DNA of 64,000 bases from Motiliproteus sediminis (GCF_017912535.1 NZ_JAERQK010000002.1:432401-496400); one strand, 5' to 3'; numbered from the stretch's first letter, positions 18,614 to 28,661 are shown. A program made the numbers and translations. Notes: generated by a model not told the origin, from the letters alone.

Positions 18614-19726
18614 TCAGGCTTCGCAAGGAATAAACTCAACGATTTCCAGATCGAAGCCGGACAGTGCGTTGAAACGGATCGGCGAGCTCAGCAGGCGCAT
18701 CTTGCCTACGCCAAGATCGCGCAAAATCTGAGAGCCAGTACCGATGGTCAGGTAACTGCCGGTGCCATCGGTATTGGCCGGTCGAGCCGGGCGGTTGTTC
18801 AGATGGGACTCCAGACTGTAGGCCAGATCGGCTGGCTGAGGGTCTCCCAACAGCACCACCACGCCAGCCCCTTCATCAGCCACCTTTTGCAGCGACTTGC
18901 GCAGCGACCACTTAGGCCCTTCGCTGGGTAGTGCGCCGATCACATCGCGCAACGCATCACCCATATGCACCCGCACCAACGTCGGCTGGTTCGGATCGAT
19001 AGTGCCCTTGACCATCGCCAGATGGGAGGCGTTATAGATGCTGTCACGGTAACTGATCACCCGGAACTCGCCCGCTTCCGTTTGCAACCGGTCATCACTG
19101 ATGCGTTCGATTGTGTGTTCGTTGAGGTTGCGGTAGTGGATCAGGTCGGCAATGGTACCGATTTTCAGGTCATGCTCGGCGGCAAACGCTTCCAGATCGG
19201 GGCGGCGCGCCATGGTGCCGTCCTCGTTCATGATCTCGACAATCACCGACGCTGGCGTACAGCCCGCCAGACGGGCCAGATCGCAACCGGCTTCGGTATG
19301 CCCCGCTCGACTCAAAACACCACCGGGCTGAGCCATCAACGGGAAAATGTGGCCGGGCTGAACGATATCTTCCGGCTGCACGCTGGGCTTTACCGCGGTT
19401 TGTACCGTATGGGCGCGATCCGCGGCGGAAATACCGGTGGTGACACCCTCTGCCGCTTCGATGGAGAGGGTGAAGTTGGTGGAATACTGGGCGCCGTTAT
19501 TCTGCACCATCAGCGGCAGCTTGAGCCGCTCACAGTGGGCGCGGGTCAGGGTCAGACAGATCAGGCCGCGGGCGTGTTTGGCCATGAAATTGATATCTTC
19601 CGGGCGCACCTTCTCCGCCGCGATAATAAGATCGCCTTCATTTTCACGATCCTCATCGTCCATCAGGATCACCATCTTGCCCTGACGGATATCTTCGATC
19701 AGCTCGGCTGTGCTATTGAGCGCCAT
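18614..19726 (-). CDS. ribBX: RibBX: 3,4-dihydroxy-2-butanone-4-phosphate synthase fused to a degenerate GCHII-like domain
   Basis: A 370-residue fusion. Residues 1-205 are a complete RibB domain ([42 protein letters not shown]), which makes dihydroxybutanone phosphate from ribulose 5-phosphate. Residues 206-370 resemble GTP cyclohydrolase II but lack its zinc site: where RibA has HSECLTGD followed by RCDCG, this protein reads [12 protein letters not shown] with no cysteine. It therefore cannot be bifunctional RibBA and matches the RibBX variant described in proteobacteria. The role of the X domain is unknown. The separate ribA gene supplies the GCHII activity. Confidence 0.92.
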   Translation of the reverse strand: MALNSTAELIEDIRQGKMVILMDDEDRENEGDLIIAAEKVRPEDINFMAKHARGLICLTLTRAHCERLKLPLMVQNNGAQYSTNFTLSIEAAEGVTTGISAADRAHTVQTAVKPSVQPEDIVQPGHIFPLMAQPGGVLSRAGHTEAGCDLARLAGCTPASVIVEIMNEDGTMARRPDLEAFAAEHDLKIGTIADLIHYRNLNEHTIERISDDRLQTEAGEFRVISYRDSIYNASHLAMVKGTIDPNQPTLVRVHMGDALRDVIGALPSEGPKWSLRKSLQKVADEGAGVVVLLGDPQPADLAYSLESHLNNRPARPANTDGTGSYLTIGTGSQILRDLGVGKMRLLSSPIRFNALSGFDLEIVEFIPCEA

Positions 19727-19749
19727 TAAACTCTCCCGCTTGGTGTTTG

Positions 19750-20439
19750 CTAACGTCGGCCGTTAAATCCGTGGCTGGCGAGAAAGGCGAAGGTGAGCCC
19801 TTCCGCCTTTGAATCCGCGTCCTGCCCGTCGGTGGCGGCCGCATGGTGCGACCCGGTCAGCAGGCGTTCCAGATAGCGGGCGATGATGTCCACTTCCAGG
19901 TTCACCCGCCGGCCGACACTGTAATACTTAATCAGGGTTTCTTCTAGGGTATGGGGCACGATGGTCAGCTCGAACACAGCCCCTTCGACAGCGTTGACGG
20001 TCAGGCTGATGCCATCGACACAGATCGACCCCTTGGGTGCGATATAACGCCCCAGCGACTCCGGCGCACGAATCCTGAAGCGAATCGCGCGGCCATCCTC
20101 ACGGCGATCGATCACCTCACCGATGCCATCCACGTGACCGCTGACGATATGGCCGCCCAGGCGACTGGTGGGCATCAGCGCCTTTTCCAGATTGACCTGA
20201 TCCCCCGGACGCAGCTTTTCAAACTCGGTGTGTGCCAGCGTTTCCCGTGAAACGTCGGCCCAGAAGCCATCGCCCGGCAGCTCGGTAACCGTCAGACAGA
20301 CGCCGTTGACGGCAATACTGTCGCCCAGCTTGACGTCGCCCAGATCCAGACCACCACTACGAATACGCAGCCGCAGATCGCCGGACACCGGTCGCAGTTC
20401 GGCTATTTCGCCTATCGCTTCGACAATACCGGTAAACAT
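19750..20439 (-). CDS. ribE: Riboflavin synthase, alpha chain
   Basis: A 229-residue lumazine dismutase that forms riboflavin in the last step of the pathway. It has two tandem lumazine-binding barrels, each with a family start (MFTGIVEAIGEIAEL and GHIVSGHVDGIGEVI) and the conserved SIAVNGVCLTVTE and SICVDGISLTVN. The start ATG 20439 has GGAGAAC at a proper distance; five upstream residues in an alternative start are not family-like. It follows ribD by one base. The gene is called ribC in E. coli and ribE in many other genera. Confidence 0.95.
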   Translation of the reverse strand: MFTGIVEAIGEIAELRPVSGDLRLRIRSGGLDLGDVKLGDSIAVNGVCLTVTELPGDGFWADVSRETLAHTEFEKLRPGDQVNLEKALMPTSRLGGHIVSGHVDGIGEVIDRREDGRAIRFRIRAPESLGRYIAPKGSICVDGISLTVNAVEGAVFELTIVPHTLEETLIKYYSVGRRVNLEVDIIARYLERLLTGSHHAAATDGQDADSKAEGLTFAFLASHGFNGRR

Positions 20440-20440
20440 T

Positions 20441-21574
20441 TTAGTTCTCCTCAACGGGCGCCAGCGCCTGCCCTGCCAGCGAATAGGTCAAGCGCAAGTC
20501 ATCGCCCAGCATACGCTGATCCCTGAGGATCAGCCGCTGCTGCTCGGCCATCCGCGTCAACGGCAGCTCAAACAGCGGGCGCGCACTGGACCCAAGCAGC
20601 GTGGGTGCCAGATAGATCACCAGCTCATCCACCAACCCCGCGCGCAGCAGCGCACCGGTCAGCGTAGCACCGGCTTCGACCAGCAACTCGTTGCACTGAT
20701 GATCACGCGCCAACCAGCGCAGCACCGCCTCCAGATCGCGACTGTCACGTTCGACCAGGGTTGCACCCCGCTGCTGCAGCGCTTCCACCCTGGCAGCATC
20801 GGCACCGCCATGGACCAGCAGGGTGGTACCCGGCTGGTGCAGTATCGCCGCATCCAGCGGTATCTGCAGCTGACTATCAAGCACCACCCGCAACGGCTGA
20901 CGGCGCACCACCTGATCGGCGTTGGCCAGCCCGAGTTGTTCGGCTCGCAGGGTCAACGCCGGATTGTCGGCCAGCAAGGTGCCGCTGCCAGTCATTACCG
21001 CGCTGCTGCGCGCGCGCAGTTTCTGCACGTCGCTGCGCGCTGCCGGTCCGGTGATCCACTGGGATTCGCCCGATGCCATCGCCGTGCGACCGTCCAGACT
21101 CATCGCCTGCTTGATGCGCACGTAGGGCAGCCCCTCACGCATACGCTTGATAAAGCCGGGATTGAGCGCTTCGGCCTGGATCTGCATCAGGCCGCTGGCG
21201 ACCTCGATGCCGGCATCGCGCAAACGCTGATGGCCACGACCACTGACCTGCGGATTGGGATCCTCCATCGCCGAGACCACCCGCGTCACGCCCGCCTTGA
21301 CCAGCGCATCACTGCAGGGCGGCGTCTTGCCAAAGTGGGAGCAAGGCTCCAGGGTCACGTAAGCGGTGGCACCTTGGGCACGCTCGCCGGCCATCGCCAG
21401 GGCGTTGACCTCGGCATGCCCTTCGCCGGCGCGCTGGTGGTAGCCTTCACCGACGATTCCGCCGTCACGCACCAGTACGCAGCCCACCCGCGGGTTGGGC
21501 TCGGTGGTGCAGAGCCCCTCCGCGGCGAGCTGCAGCGCACGGCTCATGTAGCGATGATCGGCGGCGCTGAACAT
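20441..21574 (-). CDS. ribD: Bifunctional diaminohydroxyphosphoribosylaminopyrimidine deaminase / uracil reductase
   Basis: A 377-residue two-domain enzyme for the second and third steps of riboflavin synthesis. The N-terminal deaminase has the zinc signature HAEVNAL with TLEPCSHFGKTPPCSDAL (residues about 50-92). The C-terminal NADPH reductase domain has RIKQAMSLDGRTAM and the late LLVEAGATLTGALL. The start ATG 21574 overlaps the nrdR stop by one base; a TTG one codon earlier is less likely. It is the first riboflavin gene after nrdR, as usual in gammaproteobacteria. Confidence 0.96.
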   Translation of the reverse strand: MFSAADHRYMSRALQLAAEGLCTTEPNPRVGCVLVRDGGIVGEGYHQRAGEGHAEVNALAMAGERAQGATAYVTLEPCSHFGKTPPCSDALVKAGVTRVVSAMEDPNPQVSGRGHQRLRDAGIEVASGLMQIQAEALNPGFIKRMREGLPYVRIKQAMSLDGRTAMASGESQWITGPAARSDVQKLRARSSAVMTGSGTLLADNPALTLRAEQLGLANADQVVRRQPLRVVLDSQLQIPLDAAILHQPGTTLLVHGGADAARVEALQQRGATLVERDSRDLEAVLRWLARDHQCNELLVEAGATLTGALLRAGLVDELVIYLAPTLLGSSARPLFELPLTRMAEQQRLILRDQRMLGDDLRLTYSLAGQALAPVEEN

Positions 21575-22044
21575 CAACTGTCGCTCTCTTCCGGTTGTGA
21601 TGACAGCCGTTCGATCTCAGCCTTGAACTCGTTCAGGTCCTGGAAGCTGCGATAGACCGAGGCGAAGCGGACGTAGGCCACCTGATCCAAGCGGCGCAGC
21701 TCTTTCATCACGGCCTCACCCACCATCATCGAGCTGACCTCCCGTTCACCGGTGGCGCGCAGGCTGTGCTTGATGCGGTTGATACAGGACTCCACCTGCT
21801 CCACGCTGACCGGGCGTTTCTCCAGCGAGCGCTGGATACCGGCACGCAGCTTCTCTTCGTCGAAAGGCTGGCGGGTACCATCTTGCTTCACCACCTTCGG
21901 CATCAACAACTCGGCGATCTCGTAGGTGGTGTAACGCTCGCTGCACGACAGACACTCACGCCGGCGACGCACCTGATCGCCATCGGCCACCAGGCGCGAA
22001 TCGATCACCTTGGTTTCCTGAGCCTTACAAAATGGGCAGCGCAT
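21574..22044 (-). CDS. nrdR: Transcriptional repressor NrdR
   Basis: A 156-residue repressor of ribonucleotide reductase genes. The N-terminal zinc ribbon is CPFC (residues 3-6) with CLSC, followed by RYTTYE, and the ATP-cone domain begins at [18 protein letters not shown] and binds ATP/dATP. The length is normal. It is the first gene of the rib operon and lies downstream of glyA behind a terminator; glyA-nrdR-ribD is a widespread gene order. No NrdR boxes were identified inside the window, so its targets are elsewhere. Confidence 0.97.
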   Translation of the reverse strand: MRCPFCKAQETKVIDSRLVADGDQVRRRRECLSCSERYTTYEIAELLMPKVVKQDGTRQPFDEEKLRAGIQRSLEKRPVSVEQVESCINRIKHSLRATGEREVSSMMVGEAVMKELRRLDQVAYVRFASVYRSFQDLNEFKAEIERLSSQPEESDS

Positions 22045-22089
22045 GGGCGGTTCTCGCGTTCGAAGTCAGGCTTAACAAAGGGGGCAGAT

Positions 22090-22128
22090 TAAAAACGGCA
22101 AAGCCCCGGTCCGTGAAGACCGGGGCTT
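22090..22128 (-). terminator. Rho-independent terminator of glyA
   Basis: A perfect 11-bp stem AAGCCCCGGTC (22101-22111) and GACCGGGGCTT (22118-22128) with a six-base loop is followed, reading leftward, by a run of five T (22091-22095). It lies between the glyA stop and nrdR. Confidence 0.85.
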
Positions 22129-22152
22129 GCAACCCTTACCGTTGCTGGCGAC

Positions 22153-23406
22153 TTACTTGTAAACGGGGAAGCGTGAGCAGAGTTCCAGCACCTGCTGCTT
22201 GACCCGTTCGATGGTCGCCTCGTTGCTGATATCGTCGAGGATATCGCAGATCCAGCCGGCCAGCTCGGTCGCTTCTTTTTCGCCAAAACCACGGCGGGTA
22301 ATCGCCGGCGAACCGATGCGCAGACCGCTGGTCACGAAGGGTGAACGCGGATCGTTGGGCACCGAGTTCTTGTTGACGGTGATATTGGCACGACCCAGAG
22401 CGGCATCGGCGTCTTTACCGGTGATATCTTTCTTGATCAGATCGACCAGGAACAGATGGTCGTCGGTACCGTTGGAAACGATATCGATACCGCGATCCAT
22501 GAACACTTTGGCCATCGCCTGAGCATTGGCCACCACCTGCTTCTGGTACGCCTTGTACTCGTCGGTCATCGCCTCTTTAAAGCACACCGCCTTGGCCGCG
22601 ATCACATGCATCAGCGGACCACCCTGGCTTTCTGGAAATACCGCGAAGTTCAGTTTCTTTTCCAGCTCTTCGTTAGCCTTGGCCAGGATCAGACCGCCAC
22701 GAGGACCGCCGAGGGTCTTGTGGGTGGTGGTGGTCACCACGTCCGCAATGCCGATCGGCGAGGGATAAACGCCCGCCGCCACCAGGCCGGCGATGTGGGC
22801 CATGTCAACGAACAGGTAGGCACCCACTTTGTCAGCGATGTCACGGAAGCGCTGCCAGTCAACGATGCGGGAGTAAGCAGAAAAACCCGCCACGATCATG
22901 GTGGGCTTATGCTCCAGCGCCAGACGCTCCACTTCGGCGTAATCGATCTCGCCGGTCTCCGGATTGAGACCGTACTGAACCGCATTGTAGATGCGGCCAG
23001 AGAAGCTCACGGTGGCACCGTGGGTCAGGTGGCCGCCATGGGCCAGGCTCATGCCCAGCACAGTGTCACCCGGTTTGCACAGCGCCATGTAAACGGCGGC
23101 GTTGGCCTGAGAACCGGAGTGCGGCTGCACGTTGGCGTAGTCGGCACCAAACAGCGCCTTGGCGCGGTCGATGGCCAGCTGTTCGATCACGTCAACGTGC
23201 TCGCAGCCACCGTAGTAACGCTTGTTGGGATAGCCTTCGGCGTACTTGTTGGTCAGACAGGAACCCTGCGCTTCCATGGAGCGCTGGCTGGCGTAGTTTT
23301 CGGAAGCGATCAGCTCGATATGCTCTTCCTGACGTTTCTGCTCGGCGGCGATAGCCGCGGCTACTTCAGGATCGAACTCGGCAATCGACATCTCATTGTT
23401 CAACAT
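22153..23406 (-). CDS. glyA: Serine hydroxymethyltransferase
   Basis: A 417-residue PLP enzyme interconverting serine and glycine with tetrahydrofolate, the main source of one-carbon units. Signatures include [25 protein letters not shown], the PLP-lysine segment [16 protein letters not shown] and the C-terminal [15 protein letters not shown]. The start ATG 23406 has GGGGAT upstream; an internal ATG six codons later is possible. It is monocistronic, with its own terminator. No glycine riboswitch was recognised in the 237 bp upstream. Confidence 0.97.
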   Translation of the reverse strand: MLNNEMSIAEFDPEVAAAIAAEQKRQEEHIELIASENYASQRSMEAQGSCLTNKYAEGYPNKRYYGGCEHVDVIEQLAIDRAKALFGADYANVQPHSGSQANAAVYMALCKPGDTVLGMSLAHGGHLTHGATVSFSGRIYNAVQYGLNPETGEIDYAEVERLALEHKPTMIVAGFSAYSRIVDWQRFRDIADKVGAYLFVDMAHIAGLVAAGVYPSPIGIADVVTTTTHKTLGGPRGGLILAKANEELEKKLNFAVFPESQGGPLMHVIAAKAVCFKEAMTDEYKAYQKQVVANAQAMAKVFMDRGIDIVSNGTDDHLFLVDLIKKDITGKDADAALGRANITVNKNSVPNDPRSPFVTSGLRIGSPAITRRGFGEKEATELAGWICDILDDISNEATIERVKQQVLELCSRFPVYK

Positions 23407-23643
23407 TGGCTATCCCCTGGCGATAAAGTCTGTGCAGAGGCGGACCGACGGAGAACCGGCCCCCCTTAAGAAAGCCCGCGATTATAGCCTATTTATTCGC
23501 CAACCGGCACATGAAAAGCCATCAAGTTTTCACAAGCTGCGCTCATGTCTGAGGCACCTTAATTATCTTAACGGGCAGTGGGAACTTAGCTCCCCGGGAG
23601 GGCTCAGAGGCTGCAGAACACAACCAAGCGAAAAGGAAGCAAC
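23407..23643. other. Divergent intergenic region between glyA and doxX
   Basis: This 237-bp gap serves promoters for glyA and the DoxX gene. It contains the doxX ribosome site (AAGGAAG near 23633) and a moderately AT-rich stretch at about 23480-23575 suited to promoters. No riboswitch or repeat was recognised. Confidence 0.4.
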
Positions 23644-24051
23644 ATGTTGATGTCTCTATTGAAGAACGATGATGCCGGTAAACTGATCCTGCGCCTGACC
23701 GTGGGTGTGCTGATGCTGTTTCACGGCGTGGCCAAGATTCTCAACCCCGGCTCGCTCAACTACATCGCCGGCCAGCTCGGCAACGCCGGTTTGCCGGAGT
23801 TTCTCGCCTACGGCGTATTTGTCGGCGAAGTGGTCGCCGCGCTGATGCTGATTGTCGGCGTGTTCAGTCGCTATGCCGGCCTGATCGTAGTCGTTAACAT
23901 GCTGTTCGCCATCGGCTTGGTACACATGCACCAACTGTTCATGCTGACCAAGCACGGCGGCTGGCAGCTGGAGCTGCAGGCCTTTTATCTGCTGGGCGGC
24001 CTGGCTATCGCCTTCCTCGGCAGCGGCCGTTTCGCCTTCAAACGCGACTAA
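23644..24051 (+). CDS. DoxX-family membrane protein
   Basis: A 135-residue inner-membrane protein with four hydrophobic helices. The family features are LRLTVGVLMLFHGVAKI in TM1, GVFVGEVVAALMLIVG in TM2 and a short basic C-terminal end (FAFKRD). DoxX proteins are linked to thiol and sulfur stress or to thiosulfate:quinone reductase, but the function of this branch is not established. It is a single gene with its own ribosome site, ended by a strong bidirectional terminator shared with the convergent hsp20 gene. A second DoxX protein is encoded at 36.3 kb next to a pirin gene. Confidence 0.85.
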   Translation: MLMSLLKNDDAGKLILRLTVGVLMLFHGVAKILNPGSLNYIAGQLGNAGLPEFLAYGVFVGEVVAALMLIVGVFSRYAGLIVVVNMLFAIGLVHMHQLFMLTKHGGWQLELQAFYLLGGLAIAFLGSGRFAFKRD

Positions 24052-24064
24052 CCCTCTCGCCCAA

Positions 24065-24098
24065 CTAAAAACGGCTCCTCACCGGGAGCCGTTTTTAG
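24065..24098. terminator. Bidirectional terminator between doxX and hsp20
   Basis: CTAAAAACGGCTCC (24065-24078) pairs with GGGAGCCGTTTTTAG (24084-24098). The A-run and T-run at either side allow termination on both strands for the two convergent genes. Confidence 0.9.
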
Positions 24099-24112
24099 TG
24101 GTACTAATCGGT

Positions 24113-24529
24113 CTAATGGACCTTGATATCAACGGCCTTGGCCGCCTCTTCTTTCACTTTCGGCAAGCTCAGCGACAGAACGCCGTCGGTAAAACTGGCC
24201 TTGACCAGCGCCGGATCAACGTCGGTGCCCACAGAGAGCTGACGCACGAAGCGGCCGTAGTGACGTTCCTGGCGAATCAATCTGCCGTCTTTTTCCTCTT
24301 TGTCTTCTTTGCGGGATTCAGCCACGATCGAAAGGATGCCGTTTTCCAGTTTTACCTGAACATCCTTTTTATCGATACCCGGCAGGTCGGCACGAATCAG
24401 GTATTGCTCGTCGGACTCATGCACATCGATGGCGGGCATCTTGTCACCCCGTGACTGCGACAGCGGCTGAAAGAAGTCATCGAAGAAACTGTCGCCAAAC
24501 AAGCGGTTGAATCGAGTTAAGTTGCTCAT
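24113..24529 (-). CDS. Hsp20/alpha-crystallin small heat shock protein
   Basis: A 138-residue chaperone that holds unfolding proteins. The alpha-crystallin domain spans residues about 35-125 (PAIDVHESDEQYLIRADLPG, KLENGILSIVAESRKE, FTDGVLSLSLPKVK). The N-terminus MSNLTRFNRLFGDSFFDDFF is the class A style of IbpA/HspA relatives. The upstream site GAGGAGGA is strong. I looked for a sigma-32 promoter or an RNA thermometer in the 226 bp upstream and saw nothing convincing. It is convergent with doxX through a shared terminator. Confidence 0.92.
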   Translation of the reverse strand: MSNLTRFNRLFGDSFFDDFFQPLSQSRGDKMPAIDVHESDEQYLIRADLPGIDKKDVQVKLENGILSIVAESRKEDKEEKDGRLIRQERHYGRFVRQLSVGTDVDPALVKASFTDGVLSLSLPKVKEEAAKAVDIKVH

Positions 24530-24755
24530 GACCAGTCCTCCTCTTCCGTCTGATGACCTGGAAACAAAAGCGATGTAATTATCACTTTTTGCTGCCGATT
24601 ACAGTGTAGAACTACCGGAGCCGAAGGCCGCGCGCTGACAGATGAAAAGTTTGCAGCAAAGCGCTGCTGCACTTGAATCTCAGGTCCGGTAAAATCGCGC
24701 CCATTGTCACTGAATCACGGCGCCCGTTGGCGCCCTCCAACAACAGGTCGAAGCT

Positions 24756-26414
24756 ATGGCACAGTACGTCTTTACCATGAACCGCGTGGGCAAAGTGGTC
24801 CCGCCCAAGCGTGAAATCCTCAAGGACATCTCGCTCTCCTTCTTCCCCGGCGCCAAGATCGGCGTACTGGGTCTGAATGGTTCGGGTAAATCCACCCTGC
24901 TGCGGATCATGGCCGGTGTCGACCAGGACTACAACGGCGAAGCGCGGCCGCAGCCGGACATAAACATCGGCTATCTGCAGCAGGAGCCGGAACTGGACGA
25001 CAACAAAACCGTGCGCGAAGTGGTCGAGGAAGCGGTCAGCGAAGCCAAGGACGCCTTAACCCGGCTGGACGCGGTCTACGCCGCCTACGCCGAACCCGAT
25101 GCCGACTTCGACGCTCTCGCCGCCGAGCAGGCCAAACTGGAAAACATCATTCAGGCCACCGACGCCCACAACCTGGACCGCACCCTGGAAGTGGCCGCCG
25201 ATGCGCTGCGCCTGCCGCCCTGGGAAGCTGAAGTAAAGCACCTCTCCGGTGGTGAACGTCGCCGCGTGGCGCTGTGCCGCCTGCTGTTGGCCAAGCCCGA
25301 CATGCTGCTGCTGGACGAGCCCACCAACCACCTGGACGCCGAGTCTGTGGCCTGGCTGGAGCGCTTCCTGGTCGACTATCCCGGCACCGTGGTGGCGATC
25401 ACCCACGACCGCTACTTCCTCGACAACGCCGCCGGCTGGATTCTGGAACTGGACCGTGGCCACGGTATTCCCTACGAGGGCAACTACTCCAGCTGGCTGG
25501 AGCAGAAAGAGAAGCGGCTGGAGATTGAAGCCAAGCAGGAAGCCGCCCACCGCAAGTCGATCCAGGCCGAATTGGAGTGGGTACGCCAGGGCGCCAAGGG
25601 CCGCCAGTCCAAGTCCAAAGCGCGTTTGAAGCAGTTCGAAGAGATGAACTCGCGCGAATTCCAGAGCCGCAACGAAACCCAGGAGATCTACATTCCGCCG
25701 GGACCGCGCCTGGGCGACAAGGTGATCGAGCTGCACAACGTCAGCAAGAAGTTCAACGACAAGGTGCTGTTTGAAGATCTCAGCCTGACCATCCCGCAGG
25801 GCGCCATCGTCGGCGTGATCGGCGGTAATGGTGCCGGTAAATCGACCCTGTTCAAGATGATCAGCGGCCAGGAGCAACCGGACTCCGGCGAAGTAGTGAT
25901 CGGTGATACCGTGCAGCTGGCCTACGTCGACCAGAGCCGCGACCTTGACGGCAGCAAGACCGTGTTCGACGAGATCTCCGACGGCCAGGACATCATCACC
26001 GTGGGTAACTATCAGGTACCCGCGCGCGCCTACGCCGGCCGCTTCAACTTCAAAGGCTCCGACCAGCAGAAGTTCGTCAAGGATCTGTCCGGCGGTGAGC
26101 GCAACCGTCTGCACCTGGCCAAGCTACTGAAAGAGGGCGGCAACGTGCTGCTGCTCGACGAACCGACCAACGACCTCGACGTAGAGACCCTGCGTGCGCT
26201 GGAAGAAGCGATTCTGGCGTTCCCCGGCTGCGCCGTGGTGATCTCGCACGACCGCTGGTTCCTCGACCGTATCGCCACCCACATCCTGGCCTACGAAGGT
26301 GACTCCAAGGTCAACTTCTTCGAGGGTAACTACAGCGAGTACGAGGCAGACCTTCGAAAGCGCGGAGAATACAGAGACCCTCATCGGGTCAAGTACAAGA
26401 AGATCGACGGCTAA
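24756..26414 (+). CDS. ettA: Energy-dependent translational throttle protein EttA (3' end likely exchanged)
   Basis: A 552-residue ABC-F protein with two ATPase domains that binds the ribosomal E site and gates the first peptide bond according to ATP/ADP. Walker A boxes are GLNGSGKST and GGNGAGKST; signature motifs are [11 protein letters not shown] and [11 protein letters not shown]; the linker carries the [15 protein letters not shown] arm. The final ~25 codons use codons (CTT, CGA, AGA, CCT) foreign to the rest of this GC-rich gene. A second, diverged copy of exactly this end lies at 29526-29609. The simplest reading is that an island replaced the native 3' end while keeping a full-length protein. 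Confidence 0.95.
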   Translation: MAQYVFTMNRVGKVVPPKREILKDISLSFFPGAKIGVLGLNGSGKSTLLRIMAGVDQDYNGEARPQPDINIGYLQQEPELDDNKTVREVVEEAVSEAKDALTRLDAVYAAYAEPDADFDALAAEQAKLENIIQATDAHNLDRTLEVAADALRLPPWEAEVKHLSGGERRRVALCRLLLAKPDMLLLDEPTNHLDAESVAWLERFLVDYPGTVVAITHDRYFLDNAAGWILELDRGHGIPYEGNYSSWLEQKEKRLEIEAKQEAAHRKSIQAELEWVRQGAKGRQSKSKARLKQFEEMNSREFQSRNETQEIYIPPGPRLGDKVIELHNVSKKFNDKVLFEDLSLTIPQGAIVGVIGGNGAGKSTLFKMISGQEQPDSGEVVIGDTVQLAYVDQSRDLDGSKTVFDEISDGQDIITVGNYQVPARAYAGRFNFKGSDQQKFVKDLSGGERNRLHLAKLLKEGGNVLLLDEPTNDLDVETLRALEEAILAFPGCAVVISHDRWFLDRIATHILAYEGDSKVNFFEGNYSEYEADLRKRGEYRDPHRVKYKKIDG

Positions 26415-26425
26415 CCACCATGATA

Positions 26426-26453
26426 AAGGGCGCATCAAGCGCCCTTTTCTTTT
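26426..26453 (+). terminator. Rho-independent terminator after ettA (left copy)
   Basis: AAGGGCGC (26426-26433), loop ATCAA, GCGCCCTT (26439-26446), then TTCTTTT. It is paralogous in design to the terminator at 29627-29660. Confidence 0.88.
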
Positions 26454-26755
26454 GTCTGGTATTAGCCCCAGAGTAGACAGTTAGACGTTGCTAATATTCT
26501 TCGTAAGGCACGCCAATCAGGAACCTAGAGCGGGCACCTAACCCTGTCGCCTTGGTGACTCCAACTGCGAAAAACTGGATGCTAGCACGGCTGTTTCATG
26601 GTGATGTGGCGGCTACCGTCTCAAAGGCCAGGTATCCCATGCTAAGCTGTGTCTATCGAGACCAGTGCAAATTATTGGGTGCTCATTTGAACGCTTCAGA
26701 CTAATATAAACTGGTCAGGATTAACCCAGCGTGTATATAACCGAGAAGGACCTTA
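26454..26755. other. Island leader region, non-coding
   Basis: These 302 bp between the ettA terminator and the deacetylase gene hold no convincing gene. They are less GC-rich than ettA and contain a plausible promoter near 26690-26735 (TAATATAAA, TATATAA) and the ribosome site AAGGA at 26746-26750. No repeat or known RNA motif was recognised. Confidence 0.45.
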
Positions 26756-27718
26756 GTGATTAACGTATTTATAACAGTTGATGTAGAAATCTGGTGTGAT
26801 GGTTGGAATGAAATTGATACCAGATTTCCCTCTGCATTTCGTAAGTATATCTATGGTCCTACACCTACAGGTGATTACGGGCTTCCAATCCAACTAAATT
26901 TACTGAATGATCATGGTATCAATGGAGTTTTCTTCGTTGAGCCTCTATTTTCTGCACGCTTTGGGCTGGAACCTCTCAAGGAGATAGTTAGTCTTATTCA
27001 AGAGTCAAATCAAGAAGTACAGCTCCATCTACACACCGAATGGGTTGATGAAGCGAGGCAGCCGCTTCTGCCAAATGTAATAAAAAAGCGCCAACATCTC
27101 CGCTTTTTTAACTTGCATGAGCAGACTCTGCTAATCAAATCAGGCTTGAAGCTATTAAATCAGGCTGGAGCATTACCGATAAACGCTTTTCGCGCTGGTA
27201 GCTTTGCCTTCAATGTCGATACGTTGAAGGCGCTAGCAACAAATGGAATAATTTTTGACAGCAGCTACAATGCTTCTAAATTTGGGTTAGACAGCGGTGT
27301 AATGCCAGGTAAAATATTACTTGAGCCGGTTCATTATTCAGGCGTTATTGAATATCCGATGACCGTGTATCAAGATGGCACTCCCTCACTGCGTCACATT
27401 CAGTTGACGGCTTGTTCAATTCGTGAGCTTGAAGCTCTATTGTGGAAAGCATATGAAACTGGCCTTCAAAATATTGTCATCTTGTCTCATAGCTTCGAAT
27501 TGCTAAATACAGAAAAAAATCGACCTGACCCTATCGTTGTAAAACGCTTCGAATGGTTGTGTGATTTCTTAGATCGAAACCGTGATGTATTTAATACGCA
27601 GCGCTTCACAGGTCTCTCCAGTACGCAAGTTGTTTGTCAGCCAAAACCATTAAAATCAAATTTGTGGAGAACCAGCTTGCGCATGGCAGAGCAAGTTTAT
27701 CGGAGGCGATATGGATGA
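26756..27718 (+). CDS. Polysaccharide deacetylase family protein
   Basis: A 320-residue NodB-like carbohydrate esterase, expected to remove N- or O-acetyl groups from a glycan. The N-terminus INVFITVDVEIW carries the catalytic aspartate region (TVDVE), HLHTEW the metal-binding histidines, and RAGSFAFN the substrate loop; NIVILSHSFEL is the late histidine strand. No signal peptide is seen, so it probably acts on a cytosolic or lipid-linked precursor. The start is GTG 26756 with AAGGA five bases upstream. It overlaps the next acetyltransferase gene by four bases, so the three island genes form one operon. Confidence 0.85.
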   Translation: MINVFITVDVEIWCDGWNEIDTRFPSAFRKYIYGPTPTGDYGLPIQLNLLNDHGINGVFFVEPLFSARFGLEPLKEIVSLIQESNQEVQLHLHTEWVDEARQPLLPNVIKKRQHLRFFNLHEQTLLIKSGLKLLNQAGALPINAFRAGSFAFNVDTLKALATNGIIFDSSYNASKFGLDSGVMPGKILLEPVHYSGVIEYPMTVYQDGTPSLRHIQLTACSIRELEALLWKAYETGLQNIVILSHSFELLNTEKNRPDPIVVKRFEWLCDFLDRNRDVFNTQRFTGLSSTQVVCQPKPLKSNLWRTSLRMAEQVYRRRYG

Positions 27719-28653
27719 ATAGTTGGCGACTACAACCAGTAAGCTTCAAGTTTCAGATAAGTGATTACTGCTTTTGGAAAGCTAATCTATTAATGCAAGT
27801 AACCCAGAAGAAGCTTGGTGACGCCGAGGAACAGCAATTTGAATCACTATTGCCTTCTGAAGGCTTGGCTTTTAGCAGCCAGGGTTTTTTAATACGCAGC
27901 TTGCCTGTCTCTAAAGCGCGACCAAAGCTTTCTCGATTAGGAGATTATTACTGTTACATCCCATTAACTTATCAGCATTGCTATATCGACTTAAGCACAG
28001 GATTCGAAAATTATCAGCAAAAATTCTCATCAAAAACCCGATCGTCTCTCCGCCGAAAATTGAAAAAATACGCAAAGCATTCTGGTGGCGATATATGCTG
28101 GAAGAGCTATCATAAGCCTGATGAAATAAATGATTTTTTCAAGCATGCACGCCAAGTGTCTGAACTGACATATCAAGAAAAGCTATTTGACGGAGGGATT
28201 CCAGGCGACCCCGAATTCATTAATAACAGCCATGATTTAGCCAGCAAAGGAGAGGTCAGAGCTTATGTTCTTTTTGATGGAACCAGACCAGTTTCCTACC
28301 TTTTCTGCCCAGTAAAAGAATCCGTAGCGATTTATTCTTACTTAGGGTATGACCCCTCATACTCAAATTTTTCAGTAGGAACCGTGCTTCAATGGTTGGC
28401 TATTGAACAAATGTTTGATGATGAAGATCTGAAGTATTTTGACTTTACAGAAGGACAATCCCACCATAAGCAACAGTTCGCCACTCATCAGCGCCAGTGT
28501 GCTAACATTTATTTCATCAAGAGGAGCTTTCGCAACAAAATTATAATTCTTAGCCAGATATTTTTGGACAATTTTTCTGGCTTCATAGGTGACTTTCTTG
28601 ATCGATATGGCATAAAGACAAAAGTGAAACACTTGTTGCGGGGGACAGGCTGA
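27715..28653 (+). CDS. FemAB/BioF2-like GNAT acyltransferase
   Basis: A 312-residue protein of the FemAB-like GNAT fold (Acetyltransf_6 type). Seen are a basic recognition helix SKTRSSLRRKLKKYAKHSGG, the motif ARQVSELTYQEKLFDGGIP, and the core strands VRAYVLFDGTRPVSYLFCPV and SYLGYDPSYSNFSVGTVLQW. Relatives in polysaccharide and lipid-linked sugar clusters are thought to acylate amino sugars. The start ATG 27715 overlaps the deacetylase stop (ATGA). Coupling of a deacetylase with an N-acyltransferase suggests exchange of an acetyl for another acyl group on a sugar amine; this is inference. Confidence 0.75.
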   Translation: MNSWRLQPVSFKFQISDYCFWKANLLMQVTQKKLGDAEEQQFESLLPSEGLAFSSQGFLIRSLPVSKARPKLSRLGDYYCYIPLTYQHCYIDLSTGFENYQQKFSSKTRSSLRRKLKKYAKHSGGDICWKSYHKPDEINDFFKHARQVSELTYQEKLFDGGIPGDPEFINNSHDLASKGEVRAYVLFDGTRPVSYLFCPVKESVAIYSYLGYDPSYSNFSVGTVLQWLAIEQMFDDEDLKYFDFTEGQSHHKQQFATHQRQCANIYFIKRSFRNKIIILSQIFLDNFSGFIGDFLDRYGIKTKVKHLLRGTG

Positions 28654-28661
28654 AAAGCCAG

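Noticed and set aside
19727..19749. FMN riboswitch upstream of ribBX
   Set aside because: The gap is only 23 bp and none of the conserved FMN element segments is visible here or before nrdR.
22456..23469. A 337-residue plus-strand frame opposite glyA
   Set aside because: glyA is unmistakable on the other strand; the frame has no start signal or motif.
23407..23643. Glycine riboswitch upstream of glyA
   Set aside because: I looked for the paired aptamer cores and saw none.
24530..24755. Sigma-32 promoter or ROSE-type thermometer before hsp20
   Set aside because: No CTTGAA/CCCCAT pair at the right spacing and no U/G-rich element masking the ribosome site.
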